From assembly GCF_963855985.1 (NCBI RefSeq), contig NC_087100.1:903001-967000 (forward strand): DNA of 64,000 bases. Direction: 5' to 3'. The position numbers were made by a program, and so were the translations under genes. Numbering within the stretch: the stretch's first letter is position 1; the number at the start of each line of letters is the position of its first letter. This DNA comes from Ostrinia nubilalis (Eukaryota; Arthropoda; Insecta; Lepidoptera; Crambidae). The notes under the pieces were generated by a model, which saw nothing but the letters and a program-made list of their open reading frames with translations, searched no databases and was not told where the DNA came from. Positions 9,336 through 22,289 of the stretch are shown here, one piece after another.

Positions 9336-11614
9336 TACCAATATTAACAAATAGTAAACAACCAAATCATCAGCTTAAACTTCAAATATCAATAACGATT
9401 CCAAAGCAGCAAAAAAACAAATTCACAAGTTGAAAGATGAGGGTCAAAGATGATGCATTGTAACGAAGTCAAGACCAATGGAGATCAGGTGCATGTACTT
9501 GAAACATGTCTGGAAACAATTGACGCAATTGATGACGCATCTTGTTTGAAAAATATGTCAAAACAACGATGTTCTATAATTCTACATACATATTATCTGC
9601 GTCAGTCTACGAGTATCTAGACTTCTCAAAATTAATTCATAAATTCAAATCACACGTTAAAATACTTTAACGAAAAGAACTATTATGAAGTAGACCAATA
9701 TAAAAGACAAAAATATTTGGAGTGTCATAATTGTAAGTAAAGTATATAGTGATTGATACTTTTGTAAACCTTTGATATTGGGGCTGAAAATAGTGTCAGT
9801 TTCTTGTACTGCTTTTTTTCAGGACTGGCCACACTATGGCCATAAGATGGTAGCACTTAGTAAGCTGTCTTCTCTCGGCTGTGGGCTATGGTTTTATTTT
9901 CTTCCGACCTTGGGATTCGGCGATTAGTTTACGTAAATCCATTGTTTTAGTGATTTGTGCTTTGTGTTTGTTGCTACAGCTGTTTTGCAAATAAAATCCA
10001 TACTATTTGCAGAATCTTAAGACTTTCTTTGAGTAATATTGACAGAAGTTGATACGCGATTTTCAGCTTTAGCTGAATTGTTTTTTTTGCACAGTTACAT
10101 GATAAACATGCAGTGTGCATGTGAATGTGTGCATGTGTACATTGCTACGTAACATGCACGGGGCGCCTCGTACGTGCGATTTTTGTGTGAGACATATGGC
10201 AACATGTGACCGGGGTTTTCAGTGAAAAATAAACGTAACACATACGTGCATATTATTACCTTTGAAAACAATTTTATTGTTTTAATGCTAAACGACGTTA
10301 AGCGTTTTCTTACACCAGTGAACACTGTGGTATGTTTTACACTATGTAATTTAAATACCCAGCGTATCACCAAACTTTAGAGCTGCCAATGTCAAAAGTG
10401 AACCCATATCGATATGACGAGCACGGTATCCAACACGCCGATAAATTTTTAAGTGCCAAGTCGAGTGCCTAGTGGCCTTTTAGGTGTTTGATGATGTTGT
10501 GATACCGTAGCAACACTGTTACGTATTGCCAAATTCGTTGCAAGCGTTGCGGGTTGAATGACAAGTGCGCGCGCGCAACGCGTCATACCCAAGGCATCTG
10601 AAACAATGCTAGTGCGGTCATAGTGCGTGGGCCGAATTCGAGAACTGTGCTCTAAGCACGAATGTCTCTCGTAGTCCTAATTTCTTAACAACCGTAGCGG
10701 CGCTGTTTTGTTTTTCGTACAAATAAAACGATAACTATACCAAAACGAGAATTATTTGTTCGTGCTTCGGGCACGAGTTAGATTTAGGCATTGTTTTTGC
10801 CTGTGATATAATTCTGTGCAAGAATGTTTATGGGTCCGATTAACAAAGAATGTTAAAATTGAGTGTAATTAATTCACATTTGAATTTTTTTGTTTGCCAT
10901 AATAAGTGTGGATGTGGGAGTAGGTATGGTACTAAAAACCTTGGTTTAAGTTTTTATTAATCAGTTGATATGGAAAAAACTTGAGTTTTTCTTTTATTTC
11001 CTGTACCGTCACCGATTATTATTAATTTTACTAAAGTATAAAGCTTCTTATTGTACTTATTTGTTTATCATTTCCTTTTGATATAAAAAATAGTATAAAT
11101 CTTATTCCGTTGAAAATCAGACGAAAGTATATAAGTTTTAAAACACAAGCATTAATGAGCCGGGCAGCTCAATTTTTCTTAACTGTCTTATCTGCAATCA
11201 GAGGTTAAGGCGCTATTGGCGAATAGACGCGTAAATAAGTTTCAATCGCAATTAAGCCAGGACGAAATCTCGGCCGCTGTTCATAACAAATTCCTATAAT
11301 TAAGGGGCCCAAGATAAACCGCCAACACATTAATTCAATTGACAATTAAATTTATACAAACGTCAGTGGAATTGCTCGTCTTTAAAGCTAGGGATGGGCA
11401 GTGGATAAATGTCGATAGTCGATAGGCTGTACTTTAATGATAATGTTCCTAATGTTTTCGATTTTTTAAGCGTACATACTATATTTTCCATTTTTCTGGT
11501 CCCTCCAGGTAATCAATCCCTTTTCCCTGATGTCTATTGTTAAAGGTCCATTCATTCCATGCAATGATGAGTAAATTAGTAGATTTTGACTAGATTAAAA
11601 ATGATACAGATAAA

Positions 11615-11646
11615 AGACACCAATAAAATATTTTTTATTGGTGTCT
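11615..11646. repeat. Perfect 14-bp hairpin, 4-nt loop
   Basis: AGACACCAATAAAA at 11615-11628 is the exact reverse complement of 11633-11646, with loop TATT. It lies in the receptor intron and resembles the other tight hairpins in this window. Confidence 0.75.
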
Positions 11647-12364
11647 GTAATTCCGTTTCGGGTTTTCGTCAAGAAGTTTATCGACAAGAATGAACGTCTC
11701 TATAGTAATTAAGGCGAGTTTGCAGATCCAATATGATATTATAATTAATAGCGAAGATAAAAGGCCGGGATGTCGCCTGCTGCATGTTTAAATGTGCAGT
11801 CAGCGACATTAACAAGTGGCGTTTTTAACTCTTATCTCATTGACTGAAGGTGGACTTTGAAACGTAACTTCTGCGGTGAGCTGTTCACATTAAACGCTGT
11901 AGGCTTGCTTACTGTCGCAAAACGGGTTTGGTACAATTTGTTAAAAAAAATAGGCATGTGGGAAAAATGCGCGAAGTTTGTTTTATTTATCGAGTAATTA
12001 ATTGCTTGTGTGTTAAAAACGTCGTGTTTGTTCAGATAATATCAGTTCTATTACTTAATTATCAGTTTTTTAGTTTATTCTTAAATACTTTAGATCTCTA
12101 GATTTGGTGTCAAGATTTCAATTCGAAATAATTCTTCATTCGTTTGATCAAAAGTTTTTAAATTTCAACGTAGAGTCTCTTTATCACAAGACAGTTGGAT
12201 CCGAGAGAGGAAAAAGAGCTCAAAATAAAATATCAGTACTGTACAGAATTATTCAAGTCTGTCTACTTTTAACAACTGAAGCATGCGCTACGTTTTATAG
12301 GATTCCTTTATACAGCAAATATTCATCATTTTTGTCAACCAGTTAAGTTAGCTCGTAAAATACT

Positions 12365-12475
12365 ATAGCAGCATCGCAAGTGGTTCCAGGAGAGCTGTAT
12401 CCACCTCTACAACCGATGTGAACAACGCCTCAATGTGACCACGACCGCTCTGCCAAGAGCAAAACGAATAAGAAG
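12365..12475 (+). repeat. LINE fragment
   Basis: This segment is similar to 20030-20160, for example CCACGACCGCTCTGCCAAGA here against CCATGACCACTCTGACAAGA there, followed by GAATAAGAAG / GACTAAGAAG. Both look like degraded 3' ends of one LINE family. No open frame survives here. Confidence 0.45.
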
Positions 12476-13551
12476 TACCTAGTTCCAAAATTTTTAATAT
12501 TTCAAACCTTACATATGTTTCTTTCAAAAACAATGCAGTTTCAAACCCACCGTGTATTAAAGCAGTGTTAGTATCGACGCACGTGACCGGTGCGCCCGCG
12601 CCTGCGCTTGGGCAAGAGGCGCGGAGTTACCGCGACCTCCGACCCGCGTGAGGATGCTGAATATGTTTTTGCACATCGTCCTGCTTTTGATAAGTTATTT
12701 TGTTAGTACTGTTACAAAATTTGTGGCAGTTGTTTTTTTGCGTTTGATCTTGATAGGGATGTGCAGTTTACTTAAATTATTAGAAAACCATTCTATCAGA
12801 ACAATTCATCCCTCAAGATGGATTGAAGCAGGATTAGTAGACTACAACATTATTCGCATTATGTTAAACTTTTACGGTATCAAAAACTATCGGGAACAAG
12901 TGTCTGTGTGATGAATTTTCAATTGACTGTGATAAATGGGAGTCATGGACGTTTTGAAAATATTATGTACCTAGAGTGGGGAGTGTAGGCGAAATCATCC
13001 ATTTACCTGTGGTATATTGGGCGGGTCTTACAGTGAAGACTAAGCTACCTGATTGTTGATGAATTTGGAACTATTCAATTGTCCACTAGTCGCTGTGGTT
13101 TGATTTGGGGCTAGGTTATTGTGAAGTACGACACGAAAAACATACAATTTTGAATAAGTAATTTAATTCTGTTTTGAATAAATGTTGGTTAGTAAATATT
13201 CTGTGACGCTAATCTACAATATGTTTATACGATATGACGTTAACAATAACCGTTGTTTTGTTAACATTTGTACGGCAATTGTTTTGGCGCATGTTCGTTG
13301 CGCGAGCGGTAAGTTAGTGCGCTGCGCCCGCGCCGACCATGGATCCGTTCGGCCGTTCACTTCAGTTATTAATATTTGCTCGTCTCTAGCTACAGGCATT
13401 TACATAACACGACTTTTGAGTGGAATAAGGATGTTTTGGAAACGACCGTGAACTATTAACTTTACATTTGCTATTGTCTTTGCTAGTAAAATAAAGATTT
13501 TTTTTACACAGTTCAAGATTAGTATTATTTACTTGAAAAGTTGTAAGACAA
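12476..13551. other. Intronic stretch with small unassigned frames
   Basis: Short plus-strand frames (12648-12911 and 13182-13451) each sit near a small GC-rich patch, CGCGCCTGCGCTTGGGC and GCGCTGCGCCCGCGCC. The first has hydrophobic leucine-rich stretches at its start. Neither resembles a known protein and both are antisense within the receptor intron. I do not call them genes. Confidence 0.3.
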
Positions 13552-13750
13552 TCTATATATATAAAAGAAAGTCGTGTTAGTTACTCCACTTATAACTCAA
13601 GAACGGCTGAACCGATTTAGCTGAAAACTGTCAGGGAGGTAGTTTAGAGCCAGGAGAAGGACATAGGATACTTTTTATCCCGTTCGAAATAAAAAAAAGT
13701 CTGCTTATTTATTGCCATTAAGGCGGAACAAAGTTCGCCGGGTCAGCTAG
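13552..13750 (+). mobile_element. Non-autonomous Helitron
   Basis: It begins TCTATATATATAAAAG after A (13551) and ends GCCGGGTCAGCTAG before T (13751), the canonical A|T insertion with no duplication. The internal CAAGAACGGCTGAACCGA and the near-terminal stem GGCGGAAC...GTTCGCC are Helitron hallmarks. The 3' end matches that of the minus-strand copy at 62835-63064 rather than those at 4501 and 51078, so at least two Helitron subfamilies are present. Confidence 0.9.
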
Positions 13751-13965
13751 TACATAAATAAATGGAAGCTAATCTGAATTGCTTTATCATAAAAATAGGT
13801 CAAGGTTTCGAATTGATTAAGCTAGAATAGAAAAGCTCTTCGAGTGAGCAATATAAAAAGTCATAATTAACCTCTCATTAAAGCGAGGTTATCCAAATTG
13901 AAAGATGGTACAGTCAACAATATACCATTTGTTGCAAAATTGTTGTTATGCAACTGTTTAAGATG

Positions 13966-14150
13966 CCGCAGTGTTTAGCTTGTTGTGCTGTCGTCTGTAG
14001 AATAAATCCGATCGCTGTCGTTTAGCGACTCTACAAGGCCTAAAATGCAAATAAAAAATTGCATTTATTACATCTTGCCACAGTGTTTAAATTGATGTGC
14101 TGTCGTCCGTTCAATAAAGCGGATTGCGGATCGTTAGCGACTCGGCAACG
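13966..14150 (+). repeat. Diverged direct duplication of about 70 bp
   Basis: Segments 13966-14034 and 14077-14150 share GCAGTGTTTA/CAGTGTTTAA, GTGCTGTCGTC, GAATAAA/CAATAAA and TAGCGACTC in the same order and spacing. They lie about 110 bp apart inside the receptor intron. This may be a duplicated regulatory module or two halves of an old repeat. Confidence 0.55.
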
Positions 14151-17100
14151 ATTAAAGTCGTGCAGTGTAAACGCCCATTATTATGATTGATACGAGGAGG
14201 CTAGTTTTACACGGTTAGTCAATCTGTCCTGACGTTCGTCACTCTGACGAATGTTTAGTTTTAATTATTTGCGAGTCATTTGCGATCGGATTGTTTTCCA
14301 GATTATGTGGTAGTTCTGTTTTATTGGTTTTGAACGGTTCTTCATTACACTTTGGGTGTTTACTTGATCTATAGTTAATTATGGTTTGCATAATTAGAGA
14401 AAATTCTGGACAATTACTTCTGTTGGTTTCAAAGTAGTTAATGATGATTATTTACTAGACAGCTCTCTGTTTAAATAGTTAAAACTTAAAATCAATTGTC
14501 GTGTGGTTTTTACTTCGTATGCATTAGTAACTGTTTCTAGTATTTACCTACGTAATACAAAGTGTAAATATAATCTAAGTCAAAGTCAATATCCTGTAAG
14601 CTTTTTACGTTTCTCTAATTAAACCCTAATTAAAATGGCGGCTTAATTATCGGCGTTTAATTGTAATTATGGACTGCAGTTAGCCAGTAACTCGGACCCA
14701 CCTGCGCGCGGGATAGAGAAATATAAATTACGCTTATGGTCCATGACAATCGCGCATTGAGAACTAAAAAGCTTTTCATAATAATGTTATCTGAAGTTTC
14801 GACTGTTTTCATCTCATTCACGCTAAGCAAGATGTTAGTATGAGCGACGGTGACAGATATACCCGAATCTACGTAAACAGCGTTACTAAGTAATTCTGCT
14901 GTGCCCGTAATTTAAATACACGAAGTTTTAAGTGAAATCACTCTGGAATACAATACATTGATTGTAGCGAAACTTAGATCCTTTTTAAGTGACAATACCG
15001 ATAATATGTGATTTCGATTTGAAATTGTGATCAAAAAGTAACGTACGGATGGATGCGTATACGACTTCATAGAGTCAAGTTTTTAACTTATTTTGTCTAC
15101 AGGCATTGGATGCGAAAAACTTATAGTTGTCATGGTGTTATAATGGTAGAGACATGAATTTTTGTGCTTAGAATGATAATGAGATAATGAACGTTAGTAG
15201 AAGTGAGCTTAAAGCAGCTAGAGCCGGTCTTTATGTATTAAAATACATCACAATAACTCATAAACGAATAATATCAGTTATATAATACGTATTAACCATT
15301 GTTTCATGTGGCCTCTTAAGGTTTAAGTAGTTCTTAATTCGTTAAACATGCAACTAACTGGAGTCACATCTGACTTATTACTCTACCTGCGTTTAGTTAT
15401 TGCACCAATTACAGACAAGCTATTAGTAATATTGCTAAAACCTCAGCCAAGGATAACACTGCATTGTATTTAATGGCAGAATAAAGTTCAACTTTATTAC
15501 CGGGCTCGATTATAACTAGTGATGTGCTACGATGTTTTGTACTTGTCACCAGAAACTTATCATTTAAAAGTTTAAGACTCATTTAATATACTACTTTCTT
15601 AATTCACTTGTTAATTCATGTTGGATTCAAATCGAAACAAAGATTCTGTTTAGTTTTCATTCTCTTTGTGTTCTTCAGAAAACATTAAACGGATCCAGCG
15701 GAAAATTTCGAACTATTCATCATCATCATCATCAAACGTATTTTGTTGGCTCCTATCACTCATTGCATGTCCAGTTTATATCCTAGCCAGAGTCGCAGGA
15801 ATGACTAAAAATTGTAAACTTCTATTAAAAACTACAATGCGGTCATCTTTCTGCTAAAGTACACTCAACCTCATAACCACTTTGGACGTTCCGTTCCGCG
15901 TAAATTATCGCCAAGTCGACAACGGGACGCATGCGTCCGAGTGTACCTCATTTTTTATGGTTCCGTTATTAGTTATCGGCTATAAACGCGTTGATGGGGT
16001 TCGCGCGTGCAAGTATGGGTTCAGCCAGAGTTTATTAGATGTTAAGGCGAAGCTACACCATATTACATAACGTTAATAATGTATAAAACTACACTATTTT
16101 TCTCTTCTCTTATACCAATGCATGACTAAATGACTGAAAAAATTGTAGATTCGCTACGTTGTACCTTTTTGTGAAGTTAATTCAGATTTAAAAGATTACC
16201 GTAAAGAGGCATGGCTCTCATTATAATATGTTGTAAATAACGTATGATAATAATATGTGTAACAACCTTAAATAGACCCAAAAACAACCATCTAATCTAA
16301 GGCACATTGTACCCATGACTTTCCATTCCATCATCCGAGGCACTTATACATATACGTCCCAATATATCTTGCCCTACCACCAAAGATATATCAGGATCAA
16401 CAATTAAGACTAAATACATTTGAATTTAATACTGTCGTCGCTTTAACTGCGCAATAAAATCCAAGTTTCTTAAGAAACGGAAATATCATATAAGTTCATA
16501 CATTATGAAATGTAATTACATATATTATGAAATTCTAAACACTCATAGAAGGAGGCGATAAATAGAACGTTTTATATTAAATTTATATTGAGTTTAAATA
16601 CCCCGACCCTTCAGAATGACTAGGAAATCATATAAGTTAGTCACAAGAGGTGAGTCCTCGAGTGATCTTAGGCTACATTAAAGTTAAATAAGGAAGTATC
16701 ATTAGAAATAAAACTACCTGAAATTATCTGTTGCTTCAATACGAACGAAGATGAGAACTAATAGTTGCTTATACGACTTGAGTAATACTTATATTTAAAG
16801 TCATATTAATACATTTAATGTTATCAAATGTATCTGCAAATCGGAAATCGTATAAATACTTTATAAAGGTAACAAAACTACGTCATTTATTTATTACTAA
16901 AACCGCCTGCGTGCGCAAAAGCGACAAAAAAGTAACTTCTCGTTGTAAATCGATTCCATTAGTAGTTGTTACAGCGCTAATGACTCATACAAAGTATTCA
17001 CCCCGTAAAACAGGGCATCGTACAAATTAATCCCTCATTAACATGCAATAAAGTGGGGGTTATGACACCAATTTTATAGTTTACACTTTATATCCTTCTA

Positions 17101-17190
17101 GACCTCCGTGGATAAAACGAGAAAGTTACTGTTTTGTAATATTTTTCTGAGTAGTGTGATATAGGTAGGAAATTGAAAGTGAGTAGCTTC

Positions 17191-17325
17191 ATCATTTCAG
17201 CCATAGGACGTCCACTGCTGAACATAGGCCTCCCCCAATGACTTCCACATCGCACGGTTGGTAGCGGCCTGCTTCCAGCGCCTTCCTGCTACCTTTATCA
17301 GGTCGTCGGTACACCTATGACAGTC
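17191..17325 (-). repeat. RTE-type LINE 3' fragment, copy 1
   Basis: It contains GACGTCCACTGCTGAACA followed by GGCCTCCCCCAA, matching the antisense of the RTE C-terminal coding end seen at 48165-48492. It ends at CAGGTCGTCGGTACACCT. It is truncated and not open. Confidence 0.7.
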
Positions 17326-19907
17326 AATGAGTAGCTTAATACTTCTTAAAAGTAAAGAGCAGAATATACCTATTATTGTGAATCACGGCTAATAGGTTCA
17401 AGCATCAGCTGTATATGTTTGATATAGCACAAACATTGCTCGAGTAACAGCAAAAAGTTAATAGATAACATCATTATAAGTACTGTATGCATCGAGGCTT
17501 GCGGTTTTACCAACACCTAAGGTCAATCCATTTGTCAATGTGCAGTGGATATAGCGTCGTAAATCGTACGTCGTATCGAATAACGCGTGCGATTTTTTTC
17601 CTTCTTGACTAATTGTTTGAAAAGAACAACGCGACTTTTCAATTAGCAACAAAATCATGGACCAAGCGTGAGAACATTGATAGCATTTTGACCTCTCTCA
17701 TAGGCAACAAAAAACAATCTTACTTTTTAAAATTTAAAAAGAGAATCGCGGTCTTATTTTTTAAAGTATAAGGCGTACAATCGATGCTCCTTTTTCGGCT
17801 GCCAGCACCATTATGCCGGTCGGAAAGAATGCGAGCGCGTGTCATCCCGCGTTTGCATTCGGAAGCGGTGACCTGGACGCGATATCGATGTTTTGATTGT
17901 GGCTGACATTCGAACACAATCGATTACTTGTGTAACGTGACTCGATGCGCCGATCATCAGTTCTGATTTGAATGTGGAACGTTTTTCAACTGTCTAACTG
18001 TTCTAATTTTAATTTGGATATGGCTGCAGGATTGCCAAAGGTGGTTTTATCGATTAAGAATTAAATTATCTTTAATGTAGAGCTATATCTTCTACATTAT
18101 TTATAACGTGCAATTAGTATCCAATAAGAATGTAATAATACAATTATTGTAATGCAATTTTTTTTATTATTCTGCATTTAACAACCAACCATTCCAGACA
18201 TACTTCACTCCGTAAAAGGAAATCGAAGTCAACCTATCAGACAGAAGACGTCTTCACACCAAAACAGATCCGATATTAAAATTACAACCGATCCTTATAC
18301 CATCAGAAATAAATTATGCAACTAATCTCTAACATGTCGACGTACGTCGTCCGTGCCGGGAATAAAAATAGACATGCTCCAATAAGTCGTTGCCAACTTC
18401 GGGTTGCGACGACATTTCAAAATGCTACCATAAGACAATGACGATCATCAAACGGCAATCGAAACTCGACCTTACGCATGGTATCGGTCGCAGTTCGAAA
18501 ATTGAAAATCGCGTGACGAATAAAGACAAATAAAACAGGATCGCACGCGCAGAGTATCGATTGCGAGCAGAATCGAGACTAATCGATTCACCCCGTGAAT
18601 GGTATTGCTAACCGCTATTGTTTTAATGGTTGCGCTAAACGGCCAGTTTGATCTAATTTTTAATTAAATAGCGATAATGCAAGGCTGAAACGCTAAGGTT
18701 GGTATCGACGCTTTAAATCTATTATTGTAGATTGTAATTGTTGTTATTTATTTACTGAACGTATTTATCACTTAGTTTAAAAAATAACACTTTAACGCAC
18801 TTAATTGGTATAAAAAGTCTTTTTAAAAACAAATGGAAATTTAACGAAGAGTAGATTAATTTAGTTAATGCAAAACGCTTTATAATCCTAGATGCTAATT
18901 GCTAACTAATCGCCGCAGCTTAAAGCTCTTCCAATTTAAAGTAACAGTCCAATTAATTAACATTAGCGAACCATTAAGGCTTTTTGTTTTGTTCACTTGA
19001 CAAACGAGGCGGCTTCTTTACCGGTTGCCTTTGGTCGCCGCACAATGGAGCGGCGCTACAGTCGCAATTGTCACAGCACAATGACGTTACACACACAGAT
19101 TCTTTCCAGAAACCTTTAAAAGCAAATTAGAAAATGATTTATTGTGAGCGGGTTACGAAACGTAGCCCGAATACGGTTTTCCGTTGAGCGCTATCCGGCT
19201 CGCGTGCGCGGCGCAATTTGGAGTTGCTCCAAATTCGAAAATAATTCGTTCTCCGTGCGACCGACGGGTGAGATACTGGACGGTAGTAGCGAATATTAAT
19301 TGAGATATCAATGGCACTACTCAATCATATTTCTTACGTTCGCTACACAACTCTTTTTCTAAAATTACATTTTCAAATTTAAAAATAGAAGACCTAATTG
19401 TTTTATTTTTAATCATCGAAGATGTTTTACTGTCTATAAAGTCTTCTCTACTGCCAGTTCTTATATCATCACATTTTAAACATTTAACGTATACGACAGA
19501 ACAGAACCATGACAATCAAGAGACACAACAAAAAATGTCTGCACTAAAAATCCGTATTGTCCACAAGCGAATTTATTTCAGCAAAAAACCATATTGTCTG
19601 CCTACAGTTCCACAGAAGCCTACAATTGTATCAGAACGCGTCCAGTATTGTTGCGCAAGCGGCGGTTCACACGTTTTTGCGTCTGCGCCATTACCATTAC
19701 CGCGGACTTGCGTTATCAATCCGATTTGATTCTATCTTTAGTAAGTCGAGTTTAAATTGTCTGTAACAGTTCTTGGATGATAGAACGTTTTGAATTGTGG
19801 TTCATCTATCAGGTAGGTAAGTGGGGCAGATGATGTTTTTTTGTAGAAATGGGGTTAAAAGTGGCTTATAAGATCAAATGGCTAATTACGCTTATAGTGG
19901 GACTTTT

Positions 19908-19994
19908 AAACCCCTGGTTTCTGAATTTCGATTTTTAGCTTGAGCGTGCTCATAGATTCTTACATAAGTAGATGATAAGCAGAAACCAGGGTTT
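19908..19994. mobile_element. Short MITE
   Basis: The ends ACCCCTGGTTTCTG and CAGAAACCAGGGTTT are inverted repeats. The internal GATTTTTAGCTTGAGCGTGC also occurs, slightly changed, in the element at 38336-38466, so the two belong to one family. Its exact boundaries are uncertain. Confidence 0.6.
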
Positions 19995-20000
19995 AGAGAG

Positions 20001-20163
20001 GAAGAAATGGACATGGTCCAGTGTACTCGCGACGCCTCTGACCGTCAGAAATGGAAGCACATCGCCAGGAGAGTTACCCTCGGAAATGACATCGAACATT
20101 CACCGTGTACCTCATCAGCGCAACCATGACCACTCTGACAAGAGTGCCCGACTAAGAAGATAA
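20001..20163 (+). repeat. LINE reverse-transcriptase C-terminal fragment
   Basis: One frame reads RDASDRQKWKHIARR near 20025-20070, the kind of DRxxW-rich tail found at the C-terminus of several LINE ORF2 proteins. The downstream part matches 12365-12475. It is only a remnant. Confidence 0.5.
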
Positions 20164-21256
20164 TTATGGACAACAGAGCAACCTTCAATTGGAAGCATCT
20201 GCCACTAACTGACGATACACACATAGCTTACTTTTCAGAATCAGTAATTAATAACTTTATTTAATTAGCAATGGTCTCTTCGAAACCAACTACTATGGTG
20301 GTCTACCAATTTTGGAAACTAAGTTCGCGATGTAAAGCATAGCCCATAATTACCCGCGAATACGTTACTGCGCCGTCATAATGCTCTCGCGGCATTAGTG
20401 CGCGCGCCGCTGCGGCCGGCGATTTGTCTGCGTGGGTAAAGGTGCGTCTACATAGACTGAGTGACTGAGGTCCAGGTGACTGAGTTTCTTCCGCCACTTC
20501 TTCTGAGCACTAGCTGATATGTTGTCCCAAATTGGTGGTAGGGAAAGCTATATTATTTGAGACTTGAATAAATGCCCGGAAAAGGGTCTAGTAACAAAAA
20601 AAAATTTGAATAGGCAGCTTGGAAGATCTATATTGTGATTCCAGAGGAGCTTAAGATCAGGATAATTATGTAGAGATGCGAGTATGAGGGGGGAGCCGCT
20701 AGTTTAGTGGATTCCTGTTTAGATTTCAGCTGGCGACTCTATGTTATTATTTTCGTAAAAGCTTTCTCAGTTTATTAAAATGATTTTTTTATCTAGCTAG
20801 AAACTTGGAAATGATAAAAAAGTGTTTGAAATGAAACATTGAGTTCTGAATTTGAGATTTGAATCGTTTTGGTTATATTTTTCGTCTTGTCTTGTTTAGA
20901 CTTCAGTGGCAAATCGCCAGTGTGGCCCCGCCCTAGCCCCATACAATGCGCGTACGCCGTCAATTTGTCCGGTGGCTAATTAATCGCCGCGCGCGCCGTT
21001 TGTATGGTAATGCGGGATTGTTCCCCTATACGGGCTTATTGCTGTCGCTTCTGCCGAGACACGCGGGGGCAGGCAAATGAAAGGTGGGGTTAGCTGAGAA
21101 ATGGGACAAATATGTGGATTGGCGTCTAGCCCTCTTGGGTAGGACAATGGAGGTTAGCCACGAGAGGCAAGAGGCAGTGACTATTTTTGACTGAATTAAA
21201 GTTTTTGTAAATTGAACATTTTGGTATACGAGTAGTAACAGAATGATAGACACTTA

Positions 21257-21401
21257 CGCCCGTATTCACAAATATTACTATCAGGTCTCACAGTGCGCGA
21301 GGACGCACAGGGTGACACATGAACCAATCACACAGCTCTATTCAACGCTGTGCGTTCGTTTGCCGCTTCACTTCAGCAAGCATCGTTTGTGAATACGGGC
21401 G
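21257..21401. mobile_element. PIF/Harbinger-type MITE
   Basis: A perfect 16-bp terminal inverted repeat, CGCCCGTATTCACAAA, is flanked by the 3-bp duplication TTA (21254-21256, 21402-21404), typical of Harbinger elements (TWA). The element is 145 bp with no coding capacity. Confidence 0.85.
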
Positions 21402-22070
21402 TTATTCTTTATCTAAGAAACATGTCCGAGTATCTTTGTAACACAAGTCATCAACAAAATAAGACAACCCATTTTTTATTCAGTCAATCGAATTTCTAGA
21501 TTTGGTGATGGTATAATTGCGAGGCAAATGCATTTAGAGTTAATGAAATTCAATCAATCTCACCAATGGGTCCACATTCTATTAATGCGCCGTCTATTTG
21601 CAACCTCGCAATTACCCTATCAAGCAAATCGGCCAATTTCCGTCACGATCCCCGAAATGAGTTTGCACAACGAAATGTTTCAGATGTCGGACTGCACCGT
21701 CATTTTCCGGCCCGTGGCCGCAAGAGTTGGCCAAGCGCCAAACACCATGACCGCTGGTTGCCATGGTCCTTTGTAGGCATCACATCTGTCCAGCTTGGTC
21801 AGGATGGTATACGGGTGGTATACTATCTGACCTGTATCCTAAACCTGGTATATTAAAGAACTTTATGGTATTTCGCCTCAATTATGAGTTCACACTCATA
21901 CATAACATTGCCTCGTATCACCATTGAATAAGATTTAAAAAAATTATACGGCAAATTATTGGCCGTGTATAGTGAACTGGCACGAAATAAATTTTTAGTT
22001 TGACCTTCTGGTATCTATAAACTTATGCTATCCAAATACGATCATTGAACTATCATTCGGACTATTCCGG

Positions 22071-22289
22071 AGGTAGCGGGTTCGATTCCCGCACAGTACA
22101 AACATTTGTGTGCATGAACATATTTGTTTGTATTGGACTGGGTGTTTTCTATGTATAATAAGTATGTATTTACAAAAAAAAAAGTATTTAAGTATGTTTA
22201 TATCCGTTGTCTAGTACCCATGGTACAAGCTTTGCTTAGTTTGGGACTAGAAGCGCAGTGTAAAATGTCTAAGGATATTTATTATTATT
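22071..22289 (+). mobile_element. tRNA-derived SINE, copy 2, 5'-truncated
   Basis: The copy starts inside the tRNA head just before the B box (GGTTCGATTCC) and then matches copy 1 (3994) nearly base for base, including CAAGCTTTGCTTAGTTTGGG. Its tail is the repeat TTTATTATTATT, which is interrupted by the LINE that follows. Confidence 0.85.

Noticed and set aside
12648..12911. 87-aa frame with hydrophobic segments
   Set aside because: It is short, inside the receptor intron, and has no family match I can recognise and no conservation evidence.
15882..16070. 62-aa plus-strand frame
   Set aside because: It has no domain, splice context or neighbours to support a gene.
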